A DNA stretch of 64,000 nt, taken from positions 3,100,001-3,164,000 of the forward strand of contig CM007992.1 in assembly GCA_002189035.1 (NCBI GenBank), in the 5' to 3' direction. The notes beneath the pieces are model-generated. The model had not been told where the DNA came from and ran no database searches. It saw only the letters and a program-made list of their open reading frames with translations. Shown here piece after piece: positions 10,391 to 22,251 of the stretch. Both the position numbers and the translations under genes were made by a program. This DNA comes from Utricularia gibba. Lineage: Eukaryota > Streptophyta > Magnoliopsida > Lamiales > Lentibulariaceae. How positions within the stretch are numbered: the first letter of the stretch is position 1; the number at the start of each line of letters is the position of its first letter.

Positions 10391-13027
10391 TCATCTGGTT
10401 CTGCTAATCCCCTTCTTCTTGCCTTTCACATGCTTCTCCAAGCTCCTGATCCTATGGCTAAGAGGGGAGGACACACCAGGCGTTGTTTCAGTCGCAGTCG
10501 CCGTCGCTTTTCCGACATGGGGTGCCTGAGGTGTCTGTGGAGATGGCGGCAACTGAGGCATCTTGGGGAAGAATGAGAAGGCGGAGCTCTTCATGGCAGA
10601 GGGAGGGGCACTGGTATGATAGGTATGCCAAAGAACTTCTTGAAGGCAGGCTTCTTCACAGCTGAATAGGAAGAGTCGGTTCTTGGTTGTAAGAACGGGG
10701 CAGGACATTTAAGAATCAAAATGAGGTTGGAGGGAAGCAAGCAATAGTTACCATATCCATATGCGAGTGAGAAGAGGTTGGAGGGAACCCAGTAGCAGAA
10801 AATCGCCTGCAGGGAGAGCAGAGGATGCTTGAGTGTGGAAAAATTGGGTAGAACTTCTGGCTACAGCTTAGTAGAGAGAGCAAATGGCAGTCACCTTTGG
10901 GAAGCTTAGCGTTAGTGGGACGGTAAGAGCAGCAAATACTCTTGAGATCATCTTCACCGGACCAGCAGTGGGATTTCCTTCTAGACCCTCTTGAGCGTTC
11001 AACTGAAAGTGGCCACCGGCCAAATATGACATCAGTTATAACCAGCATGCTGGAATTCGTATCTAGCTTGGTTTAGTTAATCAGATTCTTTGTGCAGAAG
11101 TCAGGAAGATACGCAGGAAATAGAGAAAATGGGTACCTCAACTGTGATCAGAAATGTCAATGCTGTCAAAACAGGAAAAATGTACAAGCTATCTGGTGTT
11201 GTCAAATCGGTGAACCATAAAATGCCACCCTCTTTGAAAGATGGCATCTTTTCAGCCATAGTTCTTATCTGTATGCAGCCCAAGAAGGCGATTCAGCAAA
11301 ATGGACGACTCCATTGGTACAAGAAACATTTTCAAAGCAGAACGTGTCAATGGAAGGGAAATGCCATCTTACTGCAAAGAAGAAACTGCAAAAAATGGGA
11401 CCCGACACCAGAATTCCTTTGAAAGGGGCCAAAGGAGTTACACCGTGCCTGCAACATAATTACCACAAACCAAAAATACTAAACATTCAAAGTACATTAG
11501 GAATTAAAAAAATAATGAAGTAGGCCTTGTCAAATACTCGGCAGCAGTTTTTTGATTAGTAAGTAGCAAGAATAAACATGATACATACTGTTTATAAAGA
11601 GCTTTCACTTGTGCCTGGCGTTCATACATGCCAATACCCTGTTAAACAAGAAGCTGGTATGAAAATCAGGAGTCTGAGCCAACAGGATGAATATTCTAGG
11701 TCATACAGGAATCACAAGCAAACAATGGCCATATCACATAAATTATGAGGCAGCCTAAAAAGGACAACATACACTATACAGCCAAATAAGCCTATTGTCC
11801 GCATGGAGAGAAAGAAGTGCAAGAATCCTACCTTGATCTCCCAGTCTTGTTGTAGTTTTTCCAGGTCTGATCTCATAAGCTGTGAAATAGAAACAGGCAA
11901 TTATGAGCAGAAAAAAAAAAAAAACAGCCAAGAAGTGGTGCAGTTCTTCTCCAGTTGTCAGGATATGAATAGAATTGTCTAGAAGTATGGACTTCAAAAT
12001 TTTTGTTTGAAGCCAGAATCTAGAGAATGCATTTGAAAATGATGCTAGAAACTGGTCTGAACATGACTTACAGTTAATTTTGAAGTGACTTTTAGCATAT
12101 GTATCGAGATTGGAAGTTGAAGCAGGCGAATAAAGATAGTTGTCAGAGCAACAGCTGCCCACCTGAACACATATGCGATTGCTTACACTGCTAATCCCTA
12201 AGCATCTTTTAAACACAGAAACAATAGCAAGAAGTAGATTGAAAATACAAGGCTTTTCAGGCGTTGATTCGGACCCCTAATTGGCCAGCGTCTCAGTTTT
12301 TCAAAAAAGCAACTTTAATCAGCGATCAGCATGTCTTTAAAAATATTAAAATTGCAATTGATTACGGCCCAAAGTGGCCCAACAGTGGTCTTAACGATAA
12401 TGAAAAATGAAGAGCCTAAACATAAGCTGGTCTAAGAAAAGTTCAAACCAAAGACTGAAGCAAGAAACTTTCTTGAAAAAAACAGCCCAGAAATCCATAT
12501 TTAGATTGCATGCTCATGCTGAAAATTGAAACATGAACCCACCAATTGAGTCCTGCATAAACGTGAACATAATCAATCAAGTATTGAAGCGCTGCCACAG
12601 GAAAATATGAATCGGCTGCAGAAACCGCCACCTCATTCACCAATGGAGCTGCCTGTGCAGCCAACTCCGTACCCTTATCTTCCAAAACATTCGCCACATC
12701 ATTCAAAACAGAAAGATCTCCAGAAGCTTCAGAAACACTCCCGCTTGAGAAATTTCTATGAAAAAAATGTCCTGACCCTAATGAGTAAGGGATTCCCCTA
12801 TCTTGAAAGAAGCCTCTAGCTCTGTGGGTGACACCAAAACTATTTATTGATCCAAATGCACTTCTATGAAAATACTGAAACGTTTCAGGATTCCTAGAAA
12901 TGGGATGTCTATGCAATTCTTCCTGATCATGGGTTTCCCGGTGAAGATGAGACAAGTAAGCGCCAGCCTGATGACCCTGCTGATAGAGTAGTTTCGCTCG
13001 ACAAGTAATGCTTCTTCTATACGCCAT
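10391..13027 (-). CDS. OXA1: OXA1-like mitochondrial inner-membrane insertase, copy 2 (one-base frameshift in the C-tail)
   Basis: YidC/Oxa1/Alb3 insertase that places proteins in the mitochondrial inner membrane. Exons: 12543-13027, 12072-12162, 11832-11879, 11589-11638, 11373-11448, 11137-11268, 10895-11002, 10752-10806 and a last exon starting at 10661; all borders and phases agree. Exon 1 encodes an Arg/Ser-rich presequence from MAYRRS. Core signatures are RTMAEKMPSFKEGG, LWFTDLTTPDSLYIFPVLTA, LNAQEGLEGNPTAG and AIFCYWVPSNLFSLAYG. As written, the last exon stops at 10591 (371 residues), just after KKFFGIP. The usual basic tail, ending KHVKGKKKGISRTR, follows in another frame to a stop at 10391. 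One extra base in the C-run near 10605 would give about 438 residues, close to the ~430 of Arabidopsis OXA1. It is functional if that is an assembly error, otherwise tail-truncated. Confidence 0.87.
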
Positions 13028-13791
13028 TTACTTTATCCCCTACACATGCACGAGTGGAACACGAAGAAAAACAGATTACAAATATTTCAGTGAGGAGATT
13101 AGAAATCCCCGATGAGAATAGCAGTCATCCAACATGCAAAGCATAGAAACTAATCCACCACAAAAAATGCAAAAATCACGCAGGGTATGGCACAAGATTT
13201 CCAGGGCTCCTGTGTGTCGAAAGACCCAAATTTGCAACCAGGATGCTTATTAACAAAAATCAAAAGACTTTCATCTAAACTGCTCATTTTTTAGCAGTTT
13301 AGTGATCAAAATCATATTTTTAATTAAAATACTTACGAACATGGAATGTTCAAAATCGCAGTTCAAGTTCATCGAAAATCAGCATGAAATCTAAAGAACT
13401 GCCATTGGAAAAGCAAGAACCAAATGACCGCAACTTCTCTGTCATAACCACCATCGCCAAACCCTTACGAGCATTTGGACAAAGTCACAAAAGTAAATCC
13501 CAAGAACCACACGATTGCTCTCAAAAACCCCAATTTCCAAACTACCCAGTTAGTTATCTCCAATATTGAATAAAAGCATCCAACGGGAATCCCCCTCGTT
13601 CTAACCTATCTCACCTTTACTGGGTGCGCGGAAACCACCAAATGTTTCCGTCTATGTGCAAGATCCAAGCGTAAGTTGCCAAAATCAAGTGATAGCTGGG
13701 CAACAACATGCCTTTGGCTTAATTGTATGGAGTTGAGGGTTTAAGGTTTTAATGTTTTATTACAAAATTAGTTAAAATGATATTCATATCA
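13028..13791. other. Upstream flank of OXA1 copy 2
   Basis: Non-coding and homologous to 7645-8340. It separates the minus-strand OXA1 start from the plus-strand tRNA. No ORF or RNA gene is supported. Confidence 0.6.
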
Positions 13792-13864
13792 GGGGGTGTA
13801 GCTCATATGGTAGAGCGCTCGCTTCGCATGCGAGAGGCACGGGGTTCGATTCCCCGCACCTCCA
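13792..13864 (+). tRNA. trnA-CGC: tRNA-Ala (anticodon CGC)
   Basis: It is 73 bases with a full cloverleaf. The acceptor GGGGGTG pairs with CACCTCC (one G-T), the D-arm is GCTC...GAGC, the anticodon stem CTCGC/GCGAG encloses loop TTCGCAT, and the T-arm is CGGGG-TTCGATT-CCCCG, with discriminator A. The internal A-box (TAGCTCATATGG) and B-box (GGTTCGATTCC) are intact. A T-run follows directly (CTTTTTTT at 13865-13872), as expected for polymerase III termination. No intron. It reads GCG alanine codons. Confidence 0.97.
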
Positions 13865-13865
13865 C

Positions 13866-13872
13866 TTTTTTT
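13866..13872 (+). terminator. Polymerase III terminator of tRNA-Ala
   Basis: A run of T residues lies immediately after the tRNA discriminator base, the usual polymerase III stop signal. Confidence 0.7.
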
Positions 13873-14280
13873 GAGCTCTTTTCGTCTCAGGTACTAGAGA
13901 AGCTATGCTCAACTCAGATCAGGTCCTGCTGCACTCACTTTTTCTCTTTTAGATCAGCTCTTCTCACGTTGGGATTCCCCTCGATGCTTCCAAGTTCACC
14001 CCTTTTCTCTGAACAGATTGAACCAGAGTAGCCAACTCAGGTATGGGAATGCCTCCATGAGTTGAATAAAAGAGAGATGGTATTTTTTCACAGATAGGAA
14101 TGGAAGATTTTAGGTGCATTGTATGTAGATGAGCAACTATGTGAACATATCTACAAGGCCCTTAATCTTATATCAAATGCTATGTGCATCACATTCACAT
14201 TCCAAAACGTTTCAGGGATGGAAATATAAAACTTTCAGCGGCAGAGAATAGATTTATATAGATCGAGGAAACGGAGGTCA

Positions 14281-15199
14281 TCAAGCTTGTGGAGCAGGAC
14301 TGCTTTCATTAAGCAGCTTCAGGATATCATGTTCTGGGGCGCTGATGGAGGATACAATCATGCGATTTGGGGGCGGTCGAGGAGGCTTTGTGAGTGCTGC
14401 ACCAGCCTTCCTTTGCCCTGCTGATGATGCTCTTTCCCTCCACCTTCGTCCATCCTGATGGATAACCAAGCACAAAGAAGAGTTCAAGCAGAATCATTTA
14501 CAAAAACACCACTATGATGAACATCGGGTTTAAAGAGCGAATTCCAAGGTAGTTTGCAGGTGATTCAGCTACAAATCTACCATGCAAACTAAGGTGGGAA
14601 CAAGCATCACTACCAAAATCCGATTTTTGTTAACGCCCAAAAAACGAATATCACTACCGCAGATGACTACAAAGGTAGCAAGCATCATAAGCAATGAAAT
14701 TGAAATGATGGGTTAAAGTTCAATGAAGCTTACATTGAGAATAGAAGAATCGGGGAATGGACATTGGATAGGTTGATCATTGTCAAGAGGCTCACTTGGG
14801 CGCTCAACAGGCTTAAATTCGACAGCAACTTCGATTCCACGAGGAGATGCAGATTGTGTTACGCCCTCGCTACGGTTTGACTGTGAGCCAGAAGGCAACC
14901 CTTTTCTTTCATTCTGCAATTCCAAGAGACACAACAGGGAAGTAAATAAATCCCTGAAACCAGATCAAAAGCAGAATATAAACCCAGGCAGATTTCAGCG
15001 AAAGGGCCCTTCATCTAATCAAATCAAACTTACAGCGACATCACCAACAGGGAATTCCCAATACAACACAAAATATCCAGAAATGATCATGGAACCAATA
15101 AATATATAAAACAGAATGATGGGGAAGTTGGGTTACGAGCGCGCTCTGAGTTCTTCGGTGACCGCCGCCGCGCACAGAGAATCTTGAGAAAATACCCAT
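14281..15199 (-). CDS. Small plant-specific protein of unknown function (138 aa)
   Basis: Three exons, 15137-15199, 14734-14913 and 14281-14454, have clean GT/AG borders and are all phase 0. The start at 15199 (MGIFSRFS) is preferred over the in-frame upstream Met at 15247, because related plant proteins, as I recall them, begin this way and continue with HRRTQSAL. The middle exon carries SPRGIEVAVEFKPVERPSEP followed by LDNDQPIQCP. The last exon carries DGRRWRERAS and ends with SAPEHDILKLL. No signal peptide or membrane segment is visible. I recognise a conserved plant family layout but know no function. It sits between the tRNA-Ala and AT-rich DNA. Its duplicate at 8858-9580 is broken. Confidence 0.78.
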
Positions 15200-15250
15200 T
15201 TTCGGTGCCACGAAAAGCGATTCTCGTTGTTCAATCGGAGATTTCACCGC

Positions 15251-15740
15251 AACTCTGTTTTATGGAACAAGAAAAAACTAAGAAACGCATCAGCTGCCTT
15301 GGCTTGCAACCTGGTTTTCCAGATTCGGTGGCTTCAGAAGCTGGCTCGACAATGATCATTTCCTTTTCTTTTCCCTATATTCTTTAAAAATCATTAATAT
15401 CTGTTTTATTGACCCAATCATGGAATACACCAATAGGAATATGAGACTTCATTAAATTTAAATATAACCGTCTTTAAAATAACATTTTATTTTATTGATG
15501 ATTGTGTAGATGTTTATGTGTAGTTGTTATGAAATAGACATAGTGACTTCCAAATGTAACCCCAGTTATAGTTTAATTGAGTAGTTGTTTGATTTTAGAA
15601 GTTTTAATGAGTACTCAAATTAAATCAATGCATCCAATCTTACATACCTTGATAAGAAATTAGATTCCATATTATAACATGTAGCATTCGATTGATTACT
15701 AGCTTTGGACGGATTAATTATATTTATAATTCTTGCACTC
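15251..15740. other. Intergenic, AT-rich
   Basis: Upstream side of the small unknown gene, changing into low-complexity AT-rich DNA. No feature is seen. Confidence 0.5.
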
Positions 15741-15744
15741 ATGA

Positions 15745-18700
15745 CATATCTATTGGAAATATTGAGTTCCCTAAAAATTATTTTTTGATGATATCTAAAT
15801 TTTTTTACGTGCAATTTCCTGAGTAGTGCCAAAATATATTCTTAGTTTCTTTTTTATTCAATTTTCTTACTTTTTTTATTGTGCAAATCGAAATCAATTG
15901 GATTTTTTTTATGCCATACTACATTACTACTATATATACAAAATTGATCAAAATAATAAATTGATCAAAAAATTTAAAAAATAGATATAAATATATTTAC
16001 TTCATTAAATCAATGTTTTAAAATTATGGGTTAATTTTCTTTTTTCTGAATTTTTAAATATATATCTTATATAGATGATTAGTAACAAATATAAGATATT
16101 ATAAATATTTAATATATATATATATATATATTGATTATATATTAATAATTATATTTTTATATATTTATTTATATTGATATTAAAAGAATATTCATTTATA
16201 TTTAGATTATATCAAGGTTTTAAAATTATGGGTTCAACCCATGGTTTGATCTAGTTAGATTAGAACTCATATTTTCATGGGTTGTATCTAATTCAATTCT
16301 TTTAATTTAATTCTTTTTTCTGAATTTTTAAATATATATCTTATGTATATGATTAGTAACAAATATAAGATATTATAAATATTTAATATATATATATATT
16401 GATTATATATTAATAATTATATTTTATATATTTATTTATATTGATATTAAAAGAATATTCATTTATATTTATATTATATATTATTTGAATAATATATTGA
16501 ATGATTAAAATGATTTAATATAATTATATCAATTATTTATGTATATAAATATGTGTCTGTATATATATTTTTTGAATATTATATATATATATCTATATAT
16601 ATTAAATATTATATATATATATATTATTTGAATGATTAAAATGATTTAATATAATTATATCAATTGTTTATGTGTATATATATGTATGTATATATATTAT
16701 ATATACATACATATATATATTTGAATAAGATATTGAATAATTAAAATTATATATATATATATATATAACCTTCTATATTTTGAATATTTTCATACATTAA
16801 AGTATGATTTTATAATTATATTTTAATGAAATTTAATGAATCCGGATCAATTCATTTTAAAAAGGATTCAATCCAAAATCATAACAAAATGATTCAATAG
16901 ATTTAGCCTGTTTTTAAAACATTTCATTAAACTATCAAATTTATATTCTTATACAAAATCCTACTCAAAGAGATTGATGATGATGTTTGACTATGCATCA
17001 CCATGACATCTAACAATGAAAAAATTCAGTTTAACTCTGCTCATAAGATTTCATTTTTTATCTTTGATTTTTGATAGATCTTTGAAACCGAAGAAAGAAG
17101 ACCATAATATACACCATAACTTATCCTTTATCCCCTAATATAATAGTAATCCCAACAATACCATAATGCACATCCTTTCTCCACTCCTCATCCTAGATGA
17201 TGCGCAATACAAAACTCTACCCATCAACTATGAAGGGGTTGTGGGAGTTTTTTAAAGCACTCATCGATCATTTCATTATGATCCCTTTAATTAGATCATG
17301 TTTGTAGAAGAATACATGAGCACATGGTGACAATTGTGGTCTTTGACTATTATCATTTGTACAGTTATCTAATGTTATGGCTTGGCATAGTGAACATTCC
17401 ATCAATCTTTATTGGATGTTATGAAACATGTCTATTGGAAGTAGGGGTTTCGTAAAGATTATTTTCTAATGATATCTAAATCTTTTTACATGTAATTCTC
17501 TGAACAGTGCTAAAATATATTTTTAATTTCTTTTTTATCCACTTTTCTTTATTTTTATTGTGCAAATCAAAACCAAATGGATTTTTTTGTCATATTACAT
17601 TACTATTATATATATAAAGTTGATCGAAATGAAAAATTGATCGAAAAATTTAAAAAATAAATATAAATATATTTACTTCATTAAATGAATGTTTTAAAAT
17701 CATGGATTCAACCCATGGTTCTACTTATTAAATTCAAACACATATTTTCATGGGATATATATAATTCAATTCTTTTATTTTTATTTTTTTAATTTTTAAA
17801 TATATATTTTATATAGATGATTAATACCAAATATAAGATATATTATAAATATTTGATATATATATATATTTATTTATTATATCTTAATAATTATATTTGT
17901 ATATATTTATTTATATTGATCGTAAAAAATACTCATTTATACTTAGATTCTATATTATTTGAATGAGATATTGAATGATTAAAAATGATTTGATATAATT
18001 GTATAAATTGTTTATGTGTATATATATATATATTGAATATTTTCTATATATATATATTATTTGAATGATATATTGAATGATTAAAATGATTTAATATAAT
18101 TGTATCAATTGTTTATGTGTATATATATATATATAATTGAATATTTTCTATATATATATTATTTGAATGATATATTTATTTCATGATTAAAATAATTTAA
18201 TATAATTATATCAATTGTTTATATAGAATGATTAAAATGATTTAAAATAATTATATCAATTTTTTATGTATATATATATTGAATATTTTCCATATATATA
18301 TTATTTGAAAGGGATATTGAATGATTAAAATTATATATATATATATATATATAATTTTCTATATTTTGAATATTTTGATACTTTAAATATGATTTTATAA
18401 TTATATTTAATATTTTGATAAGTATAAATAAAATTTAATGAATCCAGTTTAATAGATTTTAAAAAGGGTTCAACTCAAAATCATAACAAAACGATTCAAT
18501 GGATTTAGCTCGTTTTTAAAACAATTCATTAAATTATCAAGTTTATATTTCTAATCCACATGATTCTTACACAAAATCCTACTCAAAAAAATTGATGATG
18601 ATGCTTAACTATGTGTCATCATGACATCCAACACTGAAAAAATTTGATTTAACTTCAATTACAAGATTTTATTTATTATCTTTGTTTTTTGATAAATTTT

Positions 18701-19050
18701 TTTTTTAAAAAAAAACCATAATATATATCATAATTTAATCTTTATCCTCTAATATAATAGTAATCCTAACAAAGTCATAATGCACATCCTTTCTACTCTC
18801 CTCATCCTGGGTGATGTGCAATACCAAACCATACCCATCAACTATGAAGGAGTTGCGAGAAGTTTTTAAAGCACTCATGGATCGTTTCATTCTAATCTCT
18901 TTGATTAGGTCATGTTTGTAGAAGAATATATGAGACCCTGGTAACAATTGTGGTTATTAACTATTGTCATTTGTGCAATTATCTAGTGTTATGCCTTGCC
19001 ATATTGAATATTCCATCAGTCCCTATTGGGTGTTATAAAATATGTTCCGA
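15745..19050 (+). repeat. 1.65-kb AT-rich tandem duplication (two copies)
   Basis: Copy 1 runs from about 15745 to 17430 and copy 2 from about 17431 to 19050. Matching landmarks are CTATTGGAA at 15751/17431, GATATCTAAAT at 15788/17470, the AATGAATCC stretch at 16835/18437, the Met-poor block near 17190/18797, and GAATATTCCATCA at 17393/19006. Copy 1 has an internal partial repeat (16010-16200 against 16215-16470). Both copies contain long TA microsatellite tracts. No intact ORF was found. Its origin is unknown; a decayed transposon is possible. Confidence 0.8.
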
Positions 19051-19370
19051 TAATATTTATATTATTTTCATAGTTTTGGCTTCTTATTGAAGTTTCATGT
19101 TTTTATGCTTGGATATTTTTCCATTAGCTCATCAAATCAAGGATGTAATAACGCCTCAAATAGCTCTTCACTTAGTATTGTCCTTCTCTCGCTTGTACAA
19201 CATTCTCAATTCCCTCATTGCTACGTAGTCAGTATTGATTTCCAAAAACTTCTGATAAAGTACAAAAATGTTTCCTTATATATCTATATTCAAATCTAAT
19301 AAAAGTTCGATCTTTCTCATATTAGTTAAACGTAAGATTTGACTTTGGTTAGTTCTCCCATTTTGGAGAA

Positions 19371-19610
19371 ATGCATATGTATGCTAATTTTGATATAAGA
19401 TTTTTTTTAAATATTGATTAATAAGATATTTAAATATTTATATGGATTTATTATATTATTATTAATTATAATAATAAATAATTAAATTAATGTATAAAAT
19501 TTTAAATTTAATTAATAATAAAATAATAAATCTATATATAAATATTTAAATATCATATTAATCAATATTTAAAAAAATCTAATATCAAAATTAATATACA
19601 CATACATGAA
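19371..19610. mobile_element. Foldback (long inverted repeat) element, MITE-like
   Basis: The left arm (about 19371-19470, containing AATTTTGATATAAGATTTTT and ATATTTAAATATTTATAT) is matched by the reverse complement of the right arm (about 19515-19608). The loop between them is short. The arms are around 90-100 bases with scattered mismatches. It has no coding capacity. Such structures are typical of foldback MITEs and can give small-RNA-producing hairpins. I could not identify a clear target-site duplication. Confidence 0.65.
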
Positions 19611-19982
19611 TAATATAATTTTAATCTTAATGAAAAAAAGATAATTCTCACAATCATTAATAAAATTATAATTATAGAATTAAATGAGTTTATCGAGTAA
19701 TAATGTTTTATATAAATTTTTATTGTTTATTTTTAATACAAAAATTTATTAAATACATGTACATGCACCCATATATTTATTCCATTACGATGCTATCTCT
19801 TCCCCTTTTCTTACTTCGTATTCTGTGTAATCGAATATTGTAAATTTATGTAAAATAAGAGAATCTGCATCATTGTCTATAATAATTTTTTATAAAATAA
19901 AAAAGAGTAAAAGAAAAATTGTATTTAAAAAGGATTAGAATTTATTTATAAAATATTTATAAAAAAAAGTTATATTATTTAT

Positions 19983-20180
19983 ACTCTTTTATCTTTGATA
20001 TTATTTATAGTAAAAAAAAGTTAGATATTTATACTTAAATTGAATTATCTTATTTTCATATTTAATTATGCAAAATATATATTAATAATTACTCTTTTAT
20101 CTTTGATATTATTTATAGTAAACAAAAGTTAGATATTTATACTTAAATTGAATTATCTTATTTTCATATTTAATTATGCT
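19983..20180 (+). repeat. Local direct repeat (about 105-bp period, two copies)
   Basis: The stretch beginning CTCTTTTATCTTTGATATT at about 19984 occurs again at about 20092 with nearly the same following 85 bases. It is a non-coding tandem duplication in AT-rich DNA. Confidence 0.75.
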
Positions 20181-20400
20181 TTCATGCATAGAAATACCCA
20201 TTAAATTATTTAAATTAAGTATTAGAAATGTAATGAGACATCAAATTATATCTATTGGAATTGCCAAGTTTTATCAATTAATATTTTAAATTTAGTATTA
20301 ATATTTCAATTAATTAAATCATATTTTAATAAATTTACCTATAACTATACTAATGAATGAAATCTCTCTAAAATTACATAAAATTATTATTATATTCACT

Positions 20401-20444
20401 AATACCGAACCCGAACCCGAACCCGAACCCGACCCGAACCCGAA
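20401..20444. repeat. (CCCGAA)n simple repeat
   Basis: Six to seven imperfect CCCGAA units lie about 240 bases upstream of the UGT start. This is a hexanucleotide microsatellite and not the plant telomere unit. Confidence 0.9.
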
Positions 20445-20683
20445 AATGCCTGTGGACAGAACTCATGCACGTAATCCGATCCGGGATGTGGCCGCACAGA
20501 ACTGAATGAGGAAAATGTGAGCATGGGCAGCATGGTTTAAAGATGGTCATCTCTCTCACAATTTCAACAATGGAGGTGGTGGTGATGATGCGTTTGGATT
20601 GTGCTGAGTGATCGAGCTTCACCTCAGCTTCTCTTTCCTTCATCAGAATTGCATCATTTGCCGGCCGGAGTCAGAGGGGAACC

Positions 20684-22251
20684 ATGTGCACTTCCGCATC
20701 CACAGTCCACGCCGTCTTCGTGCCATTCCCCTCCCAGGGCCACATCAACCCACTCCTCAAGTTAGCGAAGCTCCTGCACCACAGAGGCTTTCATATAACC
20801 TTCGTCAACACTGAGTTCAACCACCGGAGGCTGCTCCGCGCCAGAGGCTCCCAGGGGCTACCGGGTTTCTGCTTTGAAACAATTCCCGACGGGCTTCCGC
20901 CGTCGGATCCTGACGCCACTCAGAGCATACCGGCGCTCTGCGATTCCATTAGGAGGAACTCTTTGGTCCCATTGAAGGATCTTCTTGTGAAGCTGAATGA
21001 CTCCGGGGCATTGGGTGTTCCTCCAGTTACCTGCGTGGTAGCTGATGGCGTGGCGGCGTTTGCTATCCAAGCGGCGGAAGAGCTCGGCATTCCTTCTGTA
21101 GGTTTCTGGACTTTCTCCGCTAGTGGATTTCTGAGTTTGAAGCTTACTGCCGACTTGATGGACAAGGGAGTCACTCCATTCAAAGGTGAGGTTGCACCAA
21201 CTTTATCAATGGCGGTGGTGCATCTGATTTTGAATATACGAAATTTGCAGATTCGAGTTACTTGACGGACGGAACCCTCGAGACGCCGGTGGATTGGATT
21301 CCCGGAGTGAAAAACATCAAGCTGAAGCACGTTGCGCGATTCATCCAAACTACAGATCCGAATGATCTGATGCTGGAATACACGAAGGAGCAAGTTGATT
21401 TATCACAAAAAGCTTCGGCTCTGATTCTCTACACATTCGATGATCTGGAAACCGATTTCCTCAGCTCACTCTCACCTTTTTTCCCTCCGATCTACGCAAT
21501 CGGACCTCTCCAGCCGCTAATCAACCAGATCTCCGACAAGAATCTCGAATCGGTGGACGGTAGCTTGTGGAAGCAAGACGACGAGTGCATACACTGGCTG
21601 GACTCGAAGGAACCGAGATCCGTTATCTACGTCAATTTCGGGAGTATCGCAGTGCCTAGCACAACGGAAATTCAGGAAGTAGCAGCGGGGCTGGCCGACA
21701 GCGGGAAGAACTTCGTGTGGATTCTCCGGCGGGACTGGCTGAAAGGGGAGTCGGAGATTCTTCCCGCAACATTTGCCGATGACGTCAAAGGAAGAGGATT
21801 GATTCTGGGATGGTGCAACCAAGAAATGGTGCTGAACCATCCCGCCATCGGAGGGTTCTTCAGCCACTGTGGCTGGAACTCCGTTTTCGAAGGTAAGCGT
21901 GCAAAACACACCATTGATTCCCCATTTTATTTGAATGTCACAATCCCTTAAAAATACCACGGCGCTAACCTAGGTATAGCGGCCGGAGTGCCGTTTCTCT
22001 GTTGGCCGCGGGCGACGGAGCAGCCGATGAACAGCAGGATGGTGTGCGAGGAATGGAGAACGGGGATCCAAATGGGGGAAGAGTTGAAGAGGGACGACAT
22101 CGTCCGGTGCATCAACCAGCTGCTGGATGACGACGAGATGAGCAAAAGGGCAGTTGAGTGGAAGAACAAGGCTGTGCAAGCCACCACTCCTCCCAATGGC
22201 TCCTGCCTCCTCAATCTCCAAAAGCTAATTCATCATATCCGTTCTTGGTAA
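20684..22251 (+). CDS. UGT85A: UDP-glycosyltransferase, UGT85A-like
   Basis: Transfers a sugar, usually glucose from UDP-glucose, to a small-molecule acceptor in the cytosol. Exons: 20684-21185, 21251-21892 and 21974-22251, giving 473 residues. The catalytic His is H20 in PFPSQGH, and the partner Asp is probably D121 in VVADG. The 44-residue PSPG box starts WCNQEMVLNHP, contains HCGWNS, and ends E-Q; the acidic residue plus Gln contact the sugar. The first intron follows GVTPFK. The second intron (81 bases) splits the PSPG box after FEG. The box is otherwise typical, but RATEQ replaces the common FADQ/FAEQ. UGT85A enzymes include 7-deoxyloganetin and cyanohydrin glucosyltransferases, and the acceptor here is unknown. 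A 53-bp piece of exon 1 recurs at 9579-9632. Confidence 0.92.

Larger units (their letters stand above)
10018..15250. repeat. Segmental duplication unit 2 (better preserved copy)
   Basis: Partner of 3050-9580 in the same orientation. It contains OXA1 copy 2, an intact tRNA-Ala(CGC) and an intact 138-residue unknown gene. The first exon of that gene, which is cut in unit 1, is complete here, so unit 2 better represents the ancestral arrangement. Confidence 0.88.

Noticed and set aside
18735-18947. 70-codon minus ORF in the AT-rich tandem repeat as a transposon protein
   Set aside because: Its counterpart in the other repeat copy is not clearly maintained and it shows no known motif.
20401-20444. 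CCCGAA run as an interstitial telomere
   Set aside because: The plant telomere unit is TTTAGGG/CCCTAAA; this is a different hexamer.
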